From Bacteroidales bacterium (lineage in GTDB: Bacteria; Bacteroidota; Bacteroidia; Bacteroidales; F082), in NCBI GenBank assembly GCA_017508895.1, contig JAFWRA010000130.1:1-38328 (forward strand): a DNA stretch of 38,328 nt, written 5' to 3'. The notes under the pieces were generated by a model. The model searched no databases, was not told where the DNA came from, and saw nothing but the letters and a program-made list of their open reading frames with translations. This document shows, piece by piece, positions 1 to 8,859 of the stretch; position 1 is the first letter of the stretch, and every line of letters begins with the position of its first letter. The position numbers were made by a program, and so were the translations under genes.

Positions 1-2
1 CT

Positions 3-56
3 GCAATCGTTGAGAGAGCAGACGAGAAAGTCGTGAAACAATTGCTTCTCATGTAA
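3..56 (+). CDS. rpmI: Ribosomal protein bL35, C-terminal end (partial)
   Basis: Seventeen codons open from the window edge and end at TAA 54-56, reading AIVERADEKVVKQLLLM. The basic, leucine-rich ending with a VKQLL-type tail resembles the C-terminus of bL35, and the next gene is rplT, its usual partner in the infC-rpmI-rplT operon. Only the last quarter of the protein is present, so the call depends mainly on gene order. The start lies outside the window. Confidence 0.7.
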   Translation, partial: AIVERADEKVVKQLLLM

Positions 57-132
57 TTAACAAAATGTGTAATTTGTCTCAGCAGAAAAGTTCTCGAAAG
101 GAGCGAGGCGCTGGACGAAAAAATCAAACAAA

Positions 133-477
133 ATGACAAGATCAGTCAATGCAGTGGCTTCAAGAGCCAGAAGAAAGAAAATCCTGAAGAAGACCAAAGG
201 TCAGTTCAGCACGAGAAAGAATGTCTGGACTGTGGCGAAGAACTCTTACGAAAAGGGTCAAACCTACGCTTATCGCGACAGAAGAAACAAGAAGCGCGAA
301 TTCCGCAGCCTGTGGATTGTCCGTATCAACGCTGCCATCCGTGAATATGGCATGAACTACAGCCAATTCATCGACAAGCTCACCAAGTCGGGTATCGAAA
401 TCAACCGCAAGGTCCTTGCCGACCTCGCTTTGAACAACCCTGAGGCTTTCAAGGCCATCGTCGACCAAGTGAAGTAA
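133..477 (+). CDS. rplT: 50S ribosomal protein bL20
   Basis: Protein of 114 residues, the normal length of bL20, which binds 23S rRNA early in assembly of the large subunit. The N-terminal third is the expected basic extension ([21 protein letters not shown]), followed by the conserved YAYRDRR and [12 protein letters not shown] blocks of the globular domain. It lies 76 bases downstream of rpmI and is closed by a strong terminator at 506-536, so it is the last gene of the infC-rpmI-rplT unit. In other bacteria L20 represses its own operon by binding leader RNA; the 76-base gap here is purine rich, but I could not assign an L20-binding fold to it. Confidence 0.97.
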   Translation: MTRSVNAVASRARRKKILKKTKGQFSTRKNVWTVAKNSYEKGQTYAYRDRRNKKREFRSLWIVRINAAIREYGMNYSQFIDKLTKSGIEINRKVLADLALNNPEAFKAIVDQVK

Positions 478-505
478 GTTCGCGTTATTGTTACGATAAC
501 AACGG

Positions 506-536
506 AGTCCCAGCCCTTGCGGTTGGGACTTTTTTT
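506..536 (+). terminator. Rho-independent terminator of the rplT operon
   Basis: Seven-bp perfect stem AGTCCCA (506-512) / TGGGACT (524-530), loop partly paired, followed directly by a T run 530-536. The uvrB promoter starts two bases after the T run, so terminator and next promoter are packed together. Confidence 0.85.
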
Positions 537-537
537 G

Positions 538-545
538 TATTTTTG
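538..545 (+). promoter_or_regulatory. Bacteroidota -7 promoter element of uvrB
   Basis: TATTTTTG fits TAnnTTTG; a TTG at 517-519 sits at the right distance for a -33 element, inside the rplT terminator. The ATG at 554 is only 9 bases after the final G, so the transcript should have a leader of a few bases at most. Confidence 0.6.
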
Positions 546-553
546 CATTCACT

Positions 554-2569
554 ATGAACTTCAAACTTGTATCCGATTTTCAGCCCACCGGCGACCAGCC
601 CGAAGCCATCAAACAGTTGGTGGACGGCCTGAATCGTGGCGACCGTGCCCAGACGCTTTTAGGCGTGACGGGCTCGGGAAAGACGTTTACTATTGCGAAT
701 GTTTTGGCACAATTGAACCGTCCGGCTCTGGTATTGAGCCACAACAAGACCCTTGCAGCACAGCTCTATGGCGAGTTCAAGCAGTTCTTTCCGGAGAACG
801 CGGTGAATTATTTCGTTTCCTATTACGACTACTACCAGCCTGAGGCCTTCATCCCTGCCACAAACACCTATATAGAAAAGGACCTTGCCATCAATATGGA
901 AATCGACAAGATGCGGCTGGCGACCACTTCGGCCTTGCTTTCGGGTCGACGCGATATCATCGTGGTTTCCTCAGTATCATGTCTTTATGGTATCGGCAAC
1001 CCTGACGATTTCGGCAAGAACATCATCTATCTGGAACGTGGCATGAAAACCAGCCGCGACGATGTGGCAAAAGCCTTGGTCGGGGCTTTGTATGTGCGCA
1101 ACGAGATTGAGTTCACGCAAGGCAAGTTCAGGGTAAAAGGGGAGACCATGGATGTGTTCCCCGCATACGCTGACTATGCCTACCGCATCGTGTTTTGGGA
1201 TGACGAAATCGACAGCTTGGAGATGTTCAACCCTGTGACGGGCAGAAGGATGGAGAACCTTTCGGAATTGACCATATTCCCCGCCAACATCTTCGTGACC
1301 TCGCAAGCCAAACTCAACTCAGCTGTGGCGGAGATTCAAGACGACATGTTCAAGCAGGCCGAGTATTTCCGCGAGATTGGCAAGAACTTGGAAGCTAAAC
1401 GCCTTGAAGACCGCGTCAATTATGACCTTGAGATGATGAAGGAGCTGGGTTATTGCTCTGGCATTGAGAATTATTCACGATATTTCGATGGGCGCAGTCC
1501 AGGCACGCGGCCTTTCTGTTTGCTGGATTATTTCCCCGACGACTTCATCACCATTATCGATGAGAGCCATGTCACCATTCCGCAGATCCGAGGCATGCAT
1601 GGTGGCGACCGTTCGCGCAAGCAGACCTTGGTGGAATATGGCTTCCGACTGCCTTCGGCTCTGGATAACAGACCTTTGCAGTTCGATGAATTTGAAGCAC
1701 TTACGGGGCAGACCATTTATGTCAGTGCCACACCTGCCGACTTCGAGTTGCAGCAGAGTGAGGGCGTGTATGTGGAGCAGCTGATTCGTCCTACGGGCTT
1801 GCTTGACCCTTTGATTGAGGTGCGTCCGAGCTTGAATCAGGTTGACGACCTCATCGATGAGATTCATAAGGTGGTGGAGAAGAACCAACGTGTGCTCGTC
1901 ACCACTTTGACGAAACGCATGGCCGAGGAACTGAATACCTATCTCAACGGCTTGAAAATCAAGACGCGCTACATCCATTCGGACGTGGATACCATGGAAC
2001 GTGTGGAAATCTTGCAAGGCCTTCGTATGGGTGAATTTGATGTGTTGGTCGGTGTCAACCTTTTGCGTGAGGGATTGGATTTGCCCGAGGTAAGTCTGGT
2101 CGCCATCTTGGATGCTGACAAGGAAGGTTTCCTTCGCTCGGAACGTTCGCTGACGCAGACTGCAGGTCGTGCCGCCCGAAATGCCGAGAGCAAGGTCATT
2201 ATGTATGCCGACACCATCACCGATTCCATGCGCAAGACCATCGACGAGACCGCCCGCCGTCGTGCCAAACAAATGGCATATAACGAGGCACATGGTATCG
2301 TCCCCAAGACCATCGTCAAAGCCATCGACAACTCTTTGGGCACCTTGAAAGGCAACGTTGAGGTTCCTTCACCGTATGGTCAACAAGGTCCAGCTACGAC
2401 CATGGCTGCCGAAGGTCAGGCTTCATATATGTCGAAGGAACAACTTCAAAAGGCTATCCAACAGGCCAAAAAGAACATGGAGAAAGCTGTCAAGGAAATG
2501 GACTTCCTCAGTGCAGCAAAGTATCGTGACGAAATGATTGAGCTTCAGGAAAGAATGTCTCGATTGTAA
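554..2569 (+). CDS. uvrB: Excinuclease ABC subunit B
   Basis: Protein of 671 residues, full length for UvrB, the helicase-like damage-verification subunit of nucleotide excision repair that takes over from UvrA and recruits UvrC. Visible landmarks: Walker A GVTGSGKT at 37-44, the beta-hairpin region YYDYYQPEAFIP near 93-104, the DESH box near 338, the helicase motif VI stretch with QTAGRAARN near 540, and the C-terminal UVR helix pair (AKKNMEKAVKEMDF, about 637-650) that contacts UvrC. The ATG at 554 is chosen because it follows the promoter and gives the usual MNFKLVSDFQPTGDQP start. It appears monocistronic: its own promoter upstream and another promoter before the next gene. Confidence 0.98.
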   Translation: MNFKLVSDFQPTGDQPEAIKQLVDGLNRGDRAQTLLGVTGSGKTFTIANVLAQLNRPALVLSHNKTLAAQLYGEFKQFFPENAVNYFVSYYDYYQPEAFIPATNTYIEKDLAINMEIDKMRLATTSALLSGRRDIIVVSSVSCLYGIGNPDDFGKNIIYLERGMKTSRDDVAKALVGALYVRNEIEFTQGKFRVKGETMDVFPAYADYAYRIVFWDDEIDSLEMFNPVTGRRMENLSELTIFPANIFVTSQAKLNSAVAEIQDDMFKQAEYFREIGKNLEAKRLEDRVNYDLEMMKELGYCSGIENYSRYFDGRSPGTRPFCLLDYFPDDFITIIDESHVTIPQIRGMHGGDRSRKQTLVEYGFRLPSALDNRPLQFDEFEALTGQTIYVSATPADFELQQSEGVYVEQLIRPTGLLDPLIEVRPSLNQVDDLIDEIHKVVEKNQRVLVTTLTKRMAEELNTYLNGLKIKTRYIHSDVDTMERVEILQGLRMGEFDVLVGVNLLREGLDLPEVSLVAILDADKEGFLRSERSLTQTAGRAARNAESKVIMYADTITDSMRKTIDETARRRAKQMAYNEAHGIVPKTIVKAIDNSLGTLKGNVEVPSPYGQQGPATTMAAEGQASYMSKEQLQKAIQQAKKNMEKAVKEMDFLSAAKYRDEMIELQERMSRL

Positions 2570-2599
2570 ATAAATAACTGAGTCTCAGAAAAAAAGTAG

Positions 2600-2607
2600 T
2601 AGTTTTG
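2600..2607 (+). promoter_or_regulatory. -7 promoter element of the Omp28/T9SS gene
   Basis: TAGTTTTG followed by C matches TAnnTTTG and lies 26 bases before the ATG at 2633. No clear -33 TTTG is seen at the expected place. Confidence 0.5.
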
Positions 2608-2632
2608 CAATTTAAATAATTACCTAGATCTT

Positions 2633-4258
2633 ATGAAGAAACTTTTCCTTTCTGTAGTTGTCATGTTGTTCATGTCAACAACATTTGCCCAAACCAAGGA
2701 CAATGTGGCGCGTGAATGCGTGCTGTTTGAAATCTTTACGGGTGTGCGCTGCCCCTATTGTCCCGCAGCCGCCAATGGTATCGCCCAGATGATGGAAGAA
2801 GGCCTGGCCATCGCTCCAGTCGCCTATCATACCACGGCTTTTTCCACTGAGGAGTATTACACCAACGAGACCAATGCCCGTGCCAACTATTACGGCATCA
2901 ATAGCTATCCGACCTTGAAAGCCGATGGTGTCACGGGAATGTCGGGCGGCGGCAACGCCAGCGAAAACATGTACTCCTATTACATGAATTACTACAACCA
3001 ACGTATCAATGTGCCCAGCCCGTTTACCATCGACTTAAGCTATGAGCCTGTCGACGGCACTTCGTGTCAGGTAAACTGCACGGTGACCCAAGTAGGCGAC
3101 TGCAATGGCTCCGATGTACGTGTGTTCATTGCCTTGACGCAGAGTAACATCGATGTGGGTTGGCAGGGTATGCAAGGTCTGCATCATGTTTGTCGCGACA
3201 TGATTCCCTCGCAAACGGGAACGCTGTTTACAGGCCCAACGATGACCATCAGCGAGACTTTCGAAATGCATTGGCCCAAGGAAGACTGCTATCTGACGGC
3301 ATGGGTGCAGAACTACTCTGGCGGCACTAAGGAGGTGTATCAAGCCGTGCGTATGTCAATGGCTTTGGATTTGGATTATGACATCGCTTTAAAGTCGGTT
3401 GAAAACGTGGTTACCCAAAACTGCTCGGGCATACAACAACCCGAGATGACTGTGAAAAATCTTGGCAACCAAACTATTACGTTCTTTGACTTATGTGCTT
3501 TTGATGGATATGAAGACCATCGCCAGTCGTGGCATGGCACTTTGCCTAAAGGCCAATCGGTGACGGTGACGATGGACGAGTTTGTGGCAGCTCCATGTGA
3601 TGCGCTGCATTTCTATGTAGTGATGCCCAATGGTGAGGGCGACCAGTATTTGCCCGACAATTTCATTGATGTTGGAATGGAGGGTGTGCCTGAAATCGAC
3701 GGCTATCTGAAGATGCAGCTGAAGACGGGAATACATCCTCAGAATATCAGTGTAGAAATCGTTGAGACCGAAAGCGGTGAGACGGTCAATTTATATAATT
3801 TTGATCAGGCCAATCATGTCTATACCGATGACATTGTGTTGATGAACGCAGGCTGTTATCGCATCCGCGTGCGTGATATTGCCGGCGAAGGCATGGGCAA
3901 CGGATTTTTCCAATTCAAGGACTCCAACAATCAGATTGTCATGAAGGGTGGCGGTTCGGCAGGCCATTTCACTTATGAGTTGTCTTCAGAGGTGCTGTGC
4001 GACGGCACTCTTTCGATTAATGATGCAGAAGAGGCTTTGCCTGTGGTCTACCCAAATCCGTCTCAGGGCTTGTTTAACCTCAATTTAGTTGAAGGCAACT
4101 GGCAAGTTCAGGTGTATGACATCACTGGTCGAATGGTGCTTGAAAGCCAGAACGATGGTAAGGGAAGTGTTGACCTCAATGGCTATCAGAGTGGTATGTA
4201 TTTCTTGAAGGCTACGAATGGTGCGCAAGAAATCAACACGAAGATTGTGGTACGCTGA
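2633..4258 (+). CDS. Omp28-type secreted protein with thioredoxin-like CPYC site and T9SS sorting domain
   Basis: Protein of 541 residues. Residues 1-20 are a signal peptide (KKLF start, hydrophobic core, cleavage after TFAQ). The mature N-terminus has FEIFTGVRCPYCPAA: the EEFTG/CxxC block of the Omp28 family, with C40-P-Y-C43 as a thioredoxin-like redox pair, followed by an alpha/beta region with a cis-proline-like NSYPTLKADG. The middle (about 130-465) is beta rich and unassigned. The last 75 residues (VYPNPSQGLFNL ... VYDITGRMV ... YFLKATNG ... KIVVR) are a type A C-terminal sorting signal of type IX secretion, so the protein should pass through T9SS to the cell surface or outside. A surface disulfide or cysteine-handling role is an inference. 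Own promoter; terminator at 4284-4316. Confidence 0.85.
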   Translation: MKKLFLSVVVMLFMSTTFAQTKDNVARECVLFEIFTGVRCPYCPAAANGIAQMMEEGLAIAPVAYHTTAFSTEEYYTNETNARANYYGINSYPTLKADGVTGMSGGGNASENMYSYYMNYYNQRINVPSPFTIDLSYEPVDGTSCQVNCTVTQVGDCNGSDVRVFIALTQSNIDVGWQGMQGLHHVCRDMIPSQTGTLFTGPTMTISETFEMHWPKEDCYLTAWVQNYSGGTKEVYQAVRMSMALDLDYDIALKSVENVVTQNCSGIQQPEMTVKNLGNQTITFFDLCAFDGYEDHRQSWHGTLPKGQSVTVTMDEFVAAPCDALHFYVVMPNGEGDQYLPDNFIDVGMEGVPEIDGYLKMQLKTGIHPQNISVEIVETESGETVNLYNFDQANHVYTDDIVLMNAGCYRIRVRDIAGEGMGNGFFQFKDSNNQIVMKGGGSAGHFTYELSSEVLCDGTLSINDAEEALPVVYPNPSQGLFNLNLVEGNWQVQVYDITGRMVLESQNDGKGSVDLNGYQSGMYFLKATNGAQEINTKIVVR

Positions 4259-4283
4259 GCATCAATAAAGCAACAAAGACCTC

Positions 4284-4316
4284 AAGGGCGGCTTTCATTG
4301 GAGCTGCCCTTTTTTG
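4284..4316 (+). terminator. Rho-independent terminator after the Omp28/T9SS gene
   Basis: Ten-bp stem AAGGGCGGCT (4284-4293) / AGCTGCCCTT (4302-4311) with one G-T wobble, 8-base loop, then six T. The stem overlaps the last codons of the convergent hydrolase gene. Confidence 0.8.
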
Positions 4317-5206
4317 ATGGTTGCTGCGATTTCTCTTGTGGCTTTGAACCCCTGTGGGATGGGGAACATCACGAAGGTGTGGAACATGCCTTCAAACTCT
4401 TGGAAATGTCCGGTTTTTCCAGCTTTTTCATAGGTCTCCTTGAGGAATAGGTCGTCGGGCTGGAGGATTTCATCGGAGCCATAGTAAACGCTGAGGTTGT
4501 CGACACCGCTGAAGTCACCGAAAACGGGACTGACCCAAGGATGCTTGGCCGACAACTTGCCTTGCCAAATAGCGTTCAGCGTGATGACGCGGTCGAGTTG
4601 AAGCATGTCGTCCTTTCCCTGTAAGGCTCGCATTTCCTTCTCTTTGGTGTGGCTTAGGTCGACGCAAGGGGAGAGCAGGGTAGTGGTCGCAGGCTTTTGC
4701 CAACCGTTTTTGTGGGCTTCTTGTGCAACGATGAGACACAAACAGGCACCAGCAGAGTCACCAACGAGGTGGATTTCACTGTATTGTCCGGATTCTGAAA
4801 TGCTTCTGTAGAAACTAAGCACAGTTTGCACGGAATACTCGCAGTCGTATTCGGGCGACTTGGGATAGACGGGCAGCAAGGCATCGCAATGGGTGCGTAA
4901 GGCGAGGTCGTGCAGGAAACGCCAATGGAAGAACACGGGAGGATAGATGAAAGCGCCGCCGTGAAGGTAGAGGATGAGTTTGTGAGAGGCATGGTCGTGT
5001 CTGAAGACCTGCATCTCAAACCCCGTTGATGCAGCAAACTTTTCTTCCGTGAAAAACCCTCTAAAATAGCGCGGTATCCTCACAGGTCTACGGTTCTCGC
5101 GGCGGCAATGCTCCAATTCCTCCTGCACCTCTTCAGGCGTGGCATCGCGCAATTGCTTGAACATCAGCTTCAGATACTTTTCTGTAAAGACGACTCCTGG
5201 ATTCAT
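4295..5206 (-). CDS. HSL-family alpha/beta hydrolase (esterase/lipase type)
   Basis: With ATG at 5206 the protein has 303 residues. It carries the hormone-sensitive-lipase signature: HGGA oxyanion motif at 82-85 and nucleophile elbow G-D-S-A-G (Ser about 151), an Asp in the YYGSDEILQP stretch and a late His in EGMFHTF, giving a complete Ser-Asp-His triad. No signal peptide is seen, so a cytoplasmic carboxyl-esterase on short acyl esters is likely; the substrate is unknown. The frame stays open to a TTG at 5263 that overlaps the mscS stop, but the ATG at 5206 is preferred because the family core starts after it. Last gene of the minus-strand operon 8778-4295. Confidence 0.85.
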   Translation of the reverse strand: MNPGVVFTEKYLKLMFKQLRDATPEEVQEELEHCRRENRRPVRIPRYFRGFFTEEKFAASTGFEMQVFRHDHASHKLILYLHGGAFIYPPVFFHWRFLHDLALRTHCDALLPVYPKSPEYDCEYSVQTVLSFYRSISESGQYSEIHLVGDSAGACLCLIVAQEAHKNGWQKPATTTLLSPCVDLSHTKEKEMRALQGKDDMLQLDRVITLNAIWQGKLSAKHPWVSPVFGDFSGVDNLSVYYGSDEILQPDDLFLKETYEKAGKTGHFQEFEGMFHTFVMFPIPQGFKATREIAATIKKGQLQ

Positions 5207-5259
5207 AAAACTTTGATTATTGGGTTTGTGTGGCTGCCACAGTGTGACAGTCCTGAAAT

Positions 5260-6480
5260 TCAATGTTTCTGATAAATCTTCAAATCAAACATGGTGGCCG
5301 CTGAGATGACATGGTCGAAAATGTCGCTCTGGATTTCCTCATAGTTGATCCATTTCTTGTCGCTGCTGAAAGCGTAAATTTGCAGCGGAACACCAAACTC
5401 GGTAGGCTGCATCTGTCGCACCATCATGGTCAGGTTGTGGTTCAGTTTCGGGTTGTTGTTGAGGTAAGCCTTGATATAAGCGCGGAAGATGCCCAAATTG
5501 GTCTGCTGGCGTCCGTTTATGATTTCGCTCGTATCAATGCGGTTGGCTTTGTTGTATTCGAGGATGTCTTCTTCTTTTTGCTCGATATAATCCTTCACAA
5601 GCCCGTAGTGTTTGTATTTCTCTATCATCTCCGGCGTGCAGTAGCGGATGGTGTTCACATCGATGTTGATGGTGCGCGCGATGCGTCGTCCGCCCGATTC
5701 CGACATGCCACGCCAGTTGGTGAAGGGGTTGGAAACTAAGTTGTAAGTCGGGATGGTGGTGATAGTGTTGTCCCAGTTTTGCACTTTCACCGTGGTGAGG
5801 TTGATTTCCAGGACATTGCCGTCGGCAGGATCAATGGAAATCCAGTCACCGATGCGAAGCATGTCATTGACGGAGAGTTGTATGCTGCCCACAAATCCCT
5901 TGATGGTGTCTTGGAAAACGAGGATGATGATGGCCGACATGGTGCCCAAGCTTATCAGTATGTTCCCAATCTTGGTGCCCAAAACGAAGGCGATGGCAAT
6001 CAAGACACAAAGGATGTAAAGCACAATCTTCGTGACTTGTATCAATCCGGTGATGGGCTTGATTTTCGACATTTCATGCATGTTGTATAAGTCTTCGCCT
6101 GTTGACACAAATGAGCTGATGATCATGGTACAGATGAAGATTTCGAAGATGTTGACCAGCTTCATCAGAAACGTTGCTGTCTCGGGAAAGTCAGGGAGCG
6201 CGTTGTCGAGTAACGCGCCGATGATGAGGGCGGGGATGAGCAGACAGATGCGTCCGATGACTTTGTTTTTTAGGAGCAGGTCGTCATACTTGTTCGTCGA
6301 GAGTTGGATGATTTTATATATGGTTTTCTTCAAGATGAATTTGATAAGGAAGAAGATGCCCATGCTGAGAATCACCAACGACAACGTGGAGATGGTCTCG
6401 GCAATGGCAGTCGAAGCCTCCATGTTGAGTCCCATCTTGAGATTCAGATTCTTCAGTATTTCGATGTATTTTTCAATCAT
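5260..6480 (-). CDS. YbdG-type mechanosensitive ion channel (MscS family)
   Basis: Protein of 406 residues. Several membrane segments fill residues about 20-200, and the pore-lining helix plus beta domain follow (GTKIGNILISLG, FQDTIKGFVGSIQL, then RIGDWISI and the WDNTITTIPTYNLVSNPFTNW block). The long C-terminal domain with GRRIARTINID and LGIFRAYIKAYL plus the ending FDHVISAATMFDLKIYQ matches the YbdG branch rather than classical small MscS. Role: release of solutes on membrane tension. The start ATG overlaps the stop of the upstream yciH by four bases (ATGA), which indicates translational coupling in the operon. Confidence 0.9.
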   Translation of the reverse strand: MIEKYIEILKNLNLKMGLNMEASTAIAETISTLSLVILSMGIFFLIKFILKKTIYKIIQLSTNKYDDLLLKNKVIGRICLLIPALIIGALLDNALPDFPETATFLMKLVNIFEIFICTMIISSFVSTGEDLYNMHEMSKIKPITGLIQVTKIVLYILCVLIAIAFVLGTKIGNILISLGTMSAIIILVFQDTIKGFVGSIQLSVNDMLRIGDWISIDPADGNVLEINLTTVKVQNWDNTITTIPTYNLVSNPFTNWRGMSESGGRRIARTINIDVNTIRYCTPEMIEKYKHYGLVKDYIEQKEEDILEYNKANRIDTSEIINGRQQTNLGIFRAYIKAYLNNNPKLNHNLTMMVRQMQPTEFGVPLQIYAFSSDKKWINYEEIQSDIFDHVISAATMFDLKIYQKH

Positions 6481-6818
6481 ATCCCGCTGATTTTGGTTTT
6501 CGTGTATCCTTTTTCCTGCAACAAGGCCAATACCTTTTCGCGGAAATCACCTTGCAGCAGAATCTCACCCTCCTTGACGCTGCCACCTACGCCGCAGGCT
6601 GACTTCAGTTCCTTGCCTAATACTGCTAAATCATAGTCTGAGCCTTGAAAGCCAGTGATGAGGGTCACTTTTTTGCCAGCGCGTTGCTTCTTGTCAAGCA
6701 TGACTCTGAGGTTCTGTTTTGTAGGCTCTAGGGTGATGGTTTCTTCTTCACCGTAGTCAAAGGCATAGTCGGGGTTGGTGGAATAGACAATGCCGTTTTT
6801 GTCACTCTTGTGTTTCAT
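6477..6818 (-). CDS. yciH: SUI1/eIF1-family translation factor (YciH)
   Basis: Protein of 113 residues, normal for bacterial SUI1 proteins. The conserved core is present: VTLITGFQGSDYDLAVLGKELKSACGVGGSVKEGEILLQGD, with the GF / LGKELK / CGVGGSVK / QGD elements that in eIF1 contact the small ribosomal subunit. E. coli YciH is reported to influence start-site selection and stress-time translation; the role in Bacteroidota is not established. Its start lies inside the end of the sulfatase-like gene (17-base overlap) and its stop overlaps the mscS start (4 bases), so it is translated within an envelope-protein operon, an unusual setting for a translation factor. Confidence 0.92.
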   Translation of the reverse strand: MKHKSDKNGIVYSTNPDYAFDYGEEETITLEPTKQNLRVMLDKKQRAGKKVTLITGFQGSDYDLAVLGKELKSACGVGGSVKEGEILLQGDFREKVLALLQEKGYTKTKISGI

Positions 6819-8778
6819 GAATGGTGTCGGTTTTTGTTATGGTTAATTCGTTGTTAATCATTCTGTTGTTATATTCCGAAATAAAATGGTAGAGTTTTTC
6901 GAAGATGTCGGGACATTGAAGACGGTCGATGAGGTTGTCGTTGAGGAGCGTGTCGCTAATGGGTTTGAAGATACCGAAAGGACGCTCACCGTCCGATTGC
7001 ACGAGATAATTGCCGTCGCAGTATTGGTAAGTAAGGTTGTAGTAGCTGACAAAAGCGGGCTCGCTGAGTGTGTCGAAAAGGTTGCGTCCAAAGGAAAACA
7101 GCGTGTCGTTGACATCAAGAGCGGACAGGATGGAAGGCCCAAGGTCAATTTGTTGGGCGATTTCTTCACATCGTAAGGGCTTGATTTTTTGTGGGTAATA
7201 GAAGGCGATGGGGATGGCATACATGCCCCATACGTTGCTGTATTCAGGCTGGAAATGCAAACTGTTGGAATAATCAGCGGTGATGACAAACAAGGTGTGA
7301 TCGAACCAGGGCATCTGTGAGGCGGTTTTGAAGAAATCCCTCAATGAGCAATCGACATAATAAACGGTCTTCTCGAATCCGGTCCAGAAATAGCTTTCCT
7401 CTGGAAGTACGAAGTCGTGTGGCACTCTGTAAGGATAACGTGATGAAAGTGTATAGACCATTGTGGCAAATGGTTCGTGCACACGGTTTAAGGTCTGTGC
7501 GACATATTGTAGGAAAGGTCCGTCGAAGATGCCCCATTGTCCGTCGTAGTCTTTTTCGTCATCATATTCGATACGTCCGAAATAGTTTTTGATGCCGGCA
7601 CGACGGCTGAATTCGTCGAATCCCAAAATGCCATTTTTGCCTCCGTGCATGAAAATGGTGTTGTAGCCATTTTTTTGTAGGTGTTGGCAGAAAGCGTCGA
7701 AGTCGTTGTCAGCGTAGGCCGATCTCGTGAAGTCGTTCTCCATCAGTGCGGGGATGCTTGCCAAGATGGCGGGTAGTGCCTCAAGGCCTCGGCGACTGTT
7801 CGACATGCCGTTGAAAGTGAGACTCTCGCAGAGAAGCGAGTCGAGGAATGGCGTGAGGTTGAACCGTCGGTCTTGGCTGTAATATTTGAGCATCTCCTGT
7901 CCGACGTTTTTCATGATGATGACAACCACATTTGATGGGATGCTGTCAGCAGTCAAGGTGTCGTTTTTGATGAAACGGTTGGCTGTCAGGTTTTTATGAA
8001 TGGGAGAATAGTCGCTATTGTAGGTTCCTGTCCATTCTTTCAGTTTCGTTTCATGCGTGGTAAAGAGACAAAAAGGCGTGTTGAGAAGGATGGGCGCGTT
8101 TTGCGGGTCAGTGTATTGCATGGCTGTCTCACTGGTGATTGGCTTGGCTTGGAGGCCGCCTCGACAAGCGATTAAGGTCAGTATGCTCATGACAGCCAAA
8201 CTGATGGCTTGCCTCATCTGCCAGCGCGGTTTTTCCTCCTTTGAAGGCGGATGAATTCTTGTTTGTTGCGCAACTACCCTGATAGTCAATACAAATAATA
8301 TAAAGATAACAAGTAAGTACCAATAGTCAAACAACACCTGCCTGATTGTTCCAAAGGAGATTTCGTCGGAATGGCCAAGGACCTTGACGAAATCAATTGT
8401 GAGGTGTTTTCCAAAGAAGTGGAAGGAAACGATATCGAAAAAATTCAAGAAAATGGCAAAGGCATTGAGGGAAACATAAACGATGTCGACGATGTCTTGT
8501 AGCCTTTTGTTGTAAATTATTTTTGTGGGAAAACAATAAAAAAGGATGGTCAAGATGTTGATTCCGAAAACGATGGGGAGGTCGAATCTCATGCCGCAAA
8601 AATACAACGAAATGACCTCTTTCAGGCTCAGCTGATGGAAAAACTGGATGTTGAAAAGATAGAGCATCCAACGGCTGATACTGAGAGCCAAAAGAGTGGC
8701 TAACAAGCGATATGTCAGCAACATATATGGCGATGAAAGCCATTCTTGGATTCTTTCTTTGTTTGTTTTGCGGCGCAT
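6802..8778 (-). CDS. LtaS-like membrane sulfatase, probable pseudoenzyme
   Basis: Protein of 658 residues with about five N-terminal membrane helices (residues 20-205) and a periplasmic alkaline-phosphatase/sulfatase-fold domain (about 280-600), the layout of LTA-synthase-type phosphoglycerol transferases. The fold landmarks are clear: NVVVIIM, TPFLDSLL, LEALPAILASIP, FMHGG.NGILGFD, DGQWGIF, FVITADY, IPIAFYYP. The catalytic positions are changed: metal-ligand Glu after NVVVIIM is Lys290, the Ser/Thr nucleophile position in the GR(K/R)S-type loop is Gly331, the HGG(H/E)NG position is Lys381, and the final ADH is AD-Tyr503. I infer loss of metal binding and catalysis. First gene of a four-gene operon with overlapping yciH. 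A divergent promoter lies upstream at 8799-8806. Confidence 0.85.
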   Translation of the reverse strand: MRRKTNKERIQEWLSSPYMLLTYRLLATLLALSISRWMLYLFNIQFFHQLSLKEVISLYFCGMRFDLPIVFGINILTILFYCFPTKIIYNKRLQDIVDIVYVSLNAFAIFLNFFDIVSFHFFGKHLTIDFVKVLGHSDEISFGTIRQVLFDYWYLLVIFILFVLTIRVVAQQTRIHPPSKEEKPRWQMRQAISLAVMSILTLIACRGGLQAKPITSETAMQYTDPQNAPILLNTPFCLFTTHETKLKEWTGTYNSDYSPIHKNLTANRFIKNDTLTADSIPSNVVVIIMKNVGQEMLKYYSQDRRFNLTPFLDSLLCESLTFNGMSNSRRGLEALPAILASIPALMENDFTRSAYADNDFDAFCQHLQKNGYNTIFMHGGKNGILGFDEFSRRAGIKNYFGRIEYDDEKDYDGQWGIFDGPFLQYVAQTLNRVHEPFATMVYTLSSRYPYRVPHDFVLPEESYFWTGFEKTVYYVDCSLRDFFKTASQMPWFDHTLFVITADYSNSLHFQPEYSNVWGMYAIPIAFYYPQKIKPLRCEEIAQQIDLGPSILSALDVNDTLFSFGRNLFDTLSEPAFVSYYNLTYQYCDGNYLVQSDGERPFGIFKPISDTLLNDNLIDRLQCPDIFEKLYHFISEYNNRMINNELTITKTDTIHETQE

Positions 8779-8798
8779 GGTTTATTTCTTTATCGATG

Positions 8799-8806
8799 CA
8801 AAAGTA
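8799..8806 (-). promoter_or_regulatory. -7 promoter element of the sulfatase-yciH-mscS-hydrolase operon
   Basis: Reading the minus strand, TACTTTTG followed by C, 21 bases before the ATG at 8778. It is back to back with the plus-strand element at 8820-8827. Confidence 0.55.
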
Positions 8807-8819
8807 TGTAAAAAAGGTG

Positions 8820-8827
8820 TATCTTTG
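8820..8827 (+). promoter_or_regulatory. -7 promoter element of the M23 peptidase gene
   Basis: TATCTTTG followed by CC, 33 bases before the ATG at 8860; divergent from the element at 8799-8806. Confidence 0.55.
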
Positions 8828-8859
8828 CCAATTATTCATTCTATTAGGAATTTGTCACC

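Noticed and set aside
1475..2293. Minus-strand 272-codon open frame
   Set aside because: Antisense shadow of uvrB with no promoter and histidine/leucine-rich composition typical of shadows.
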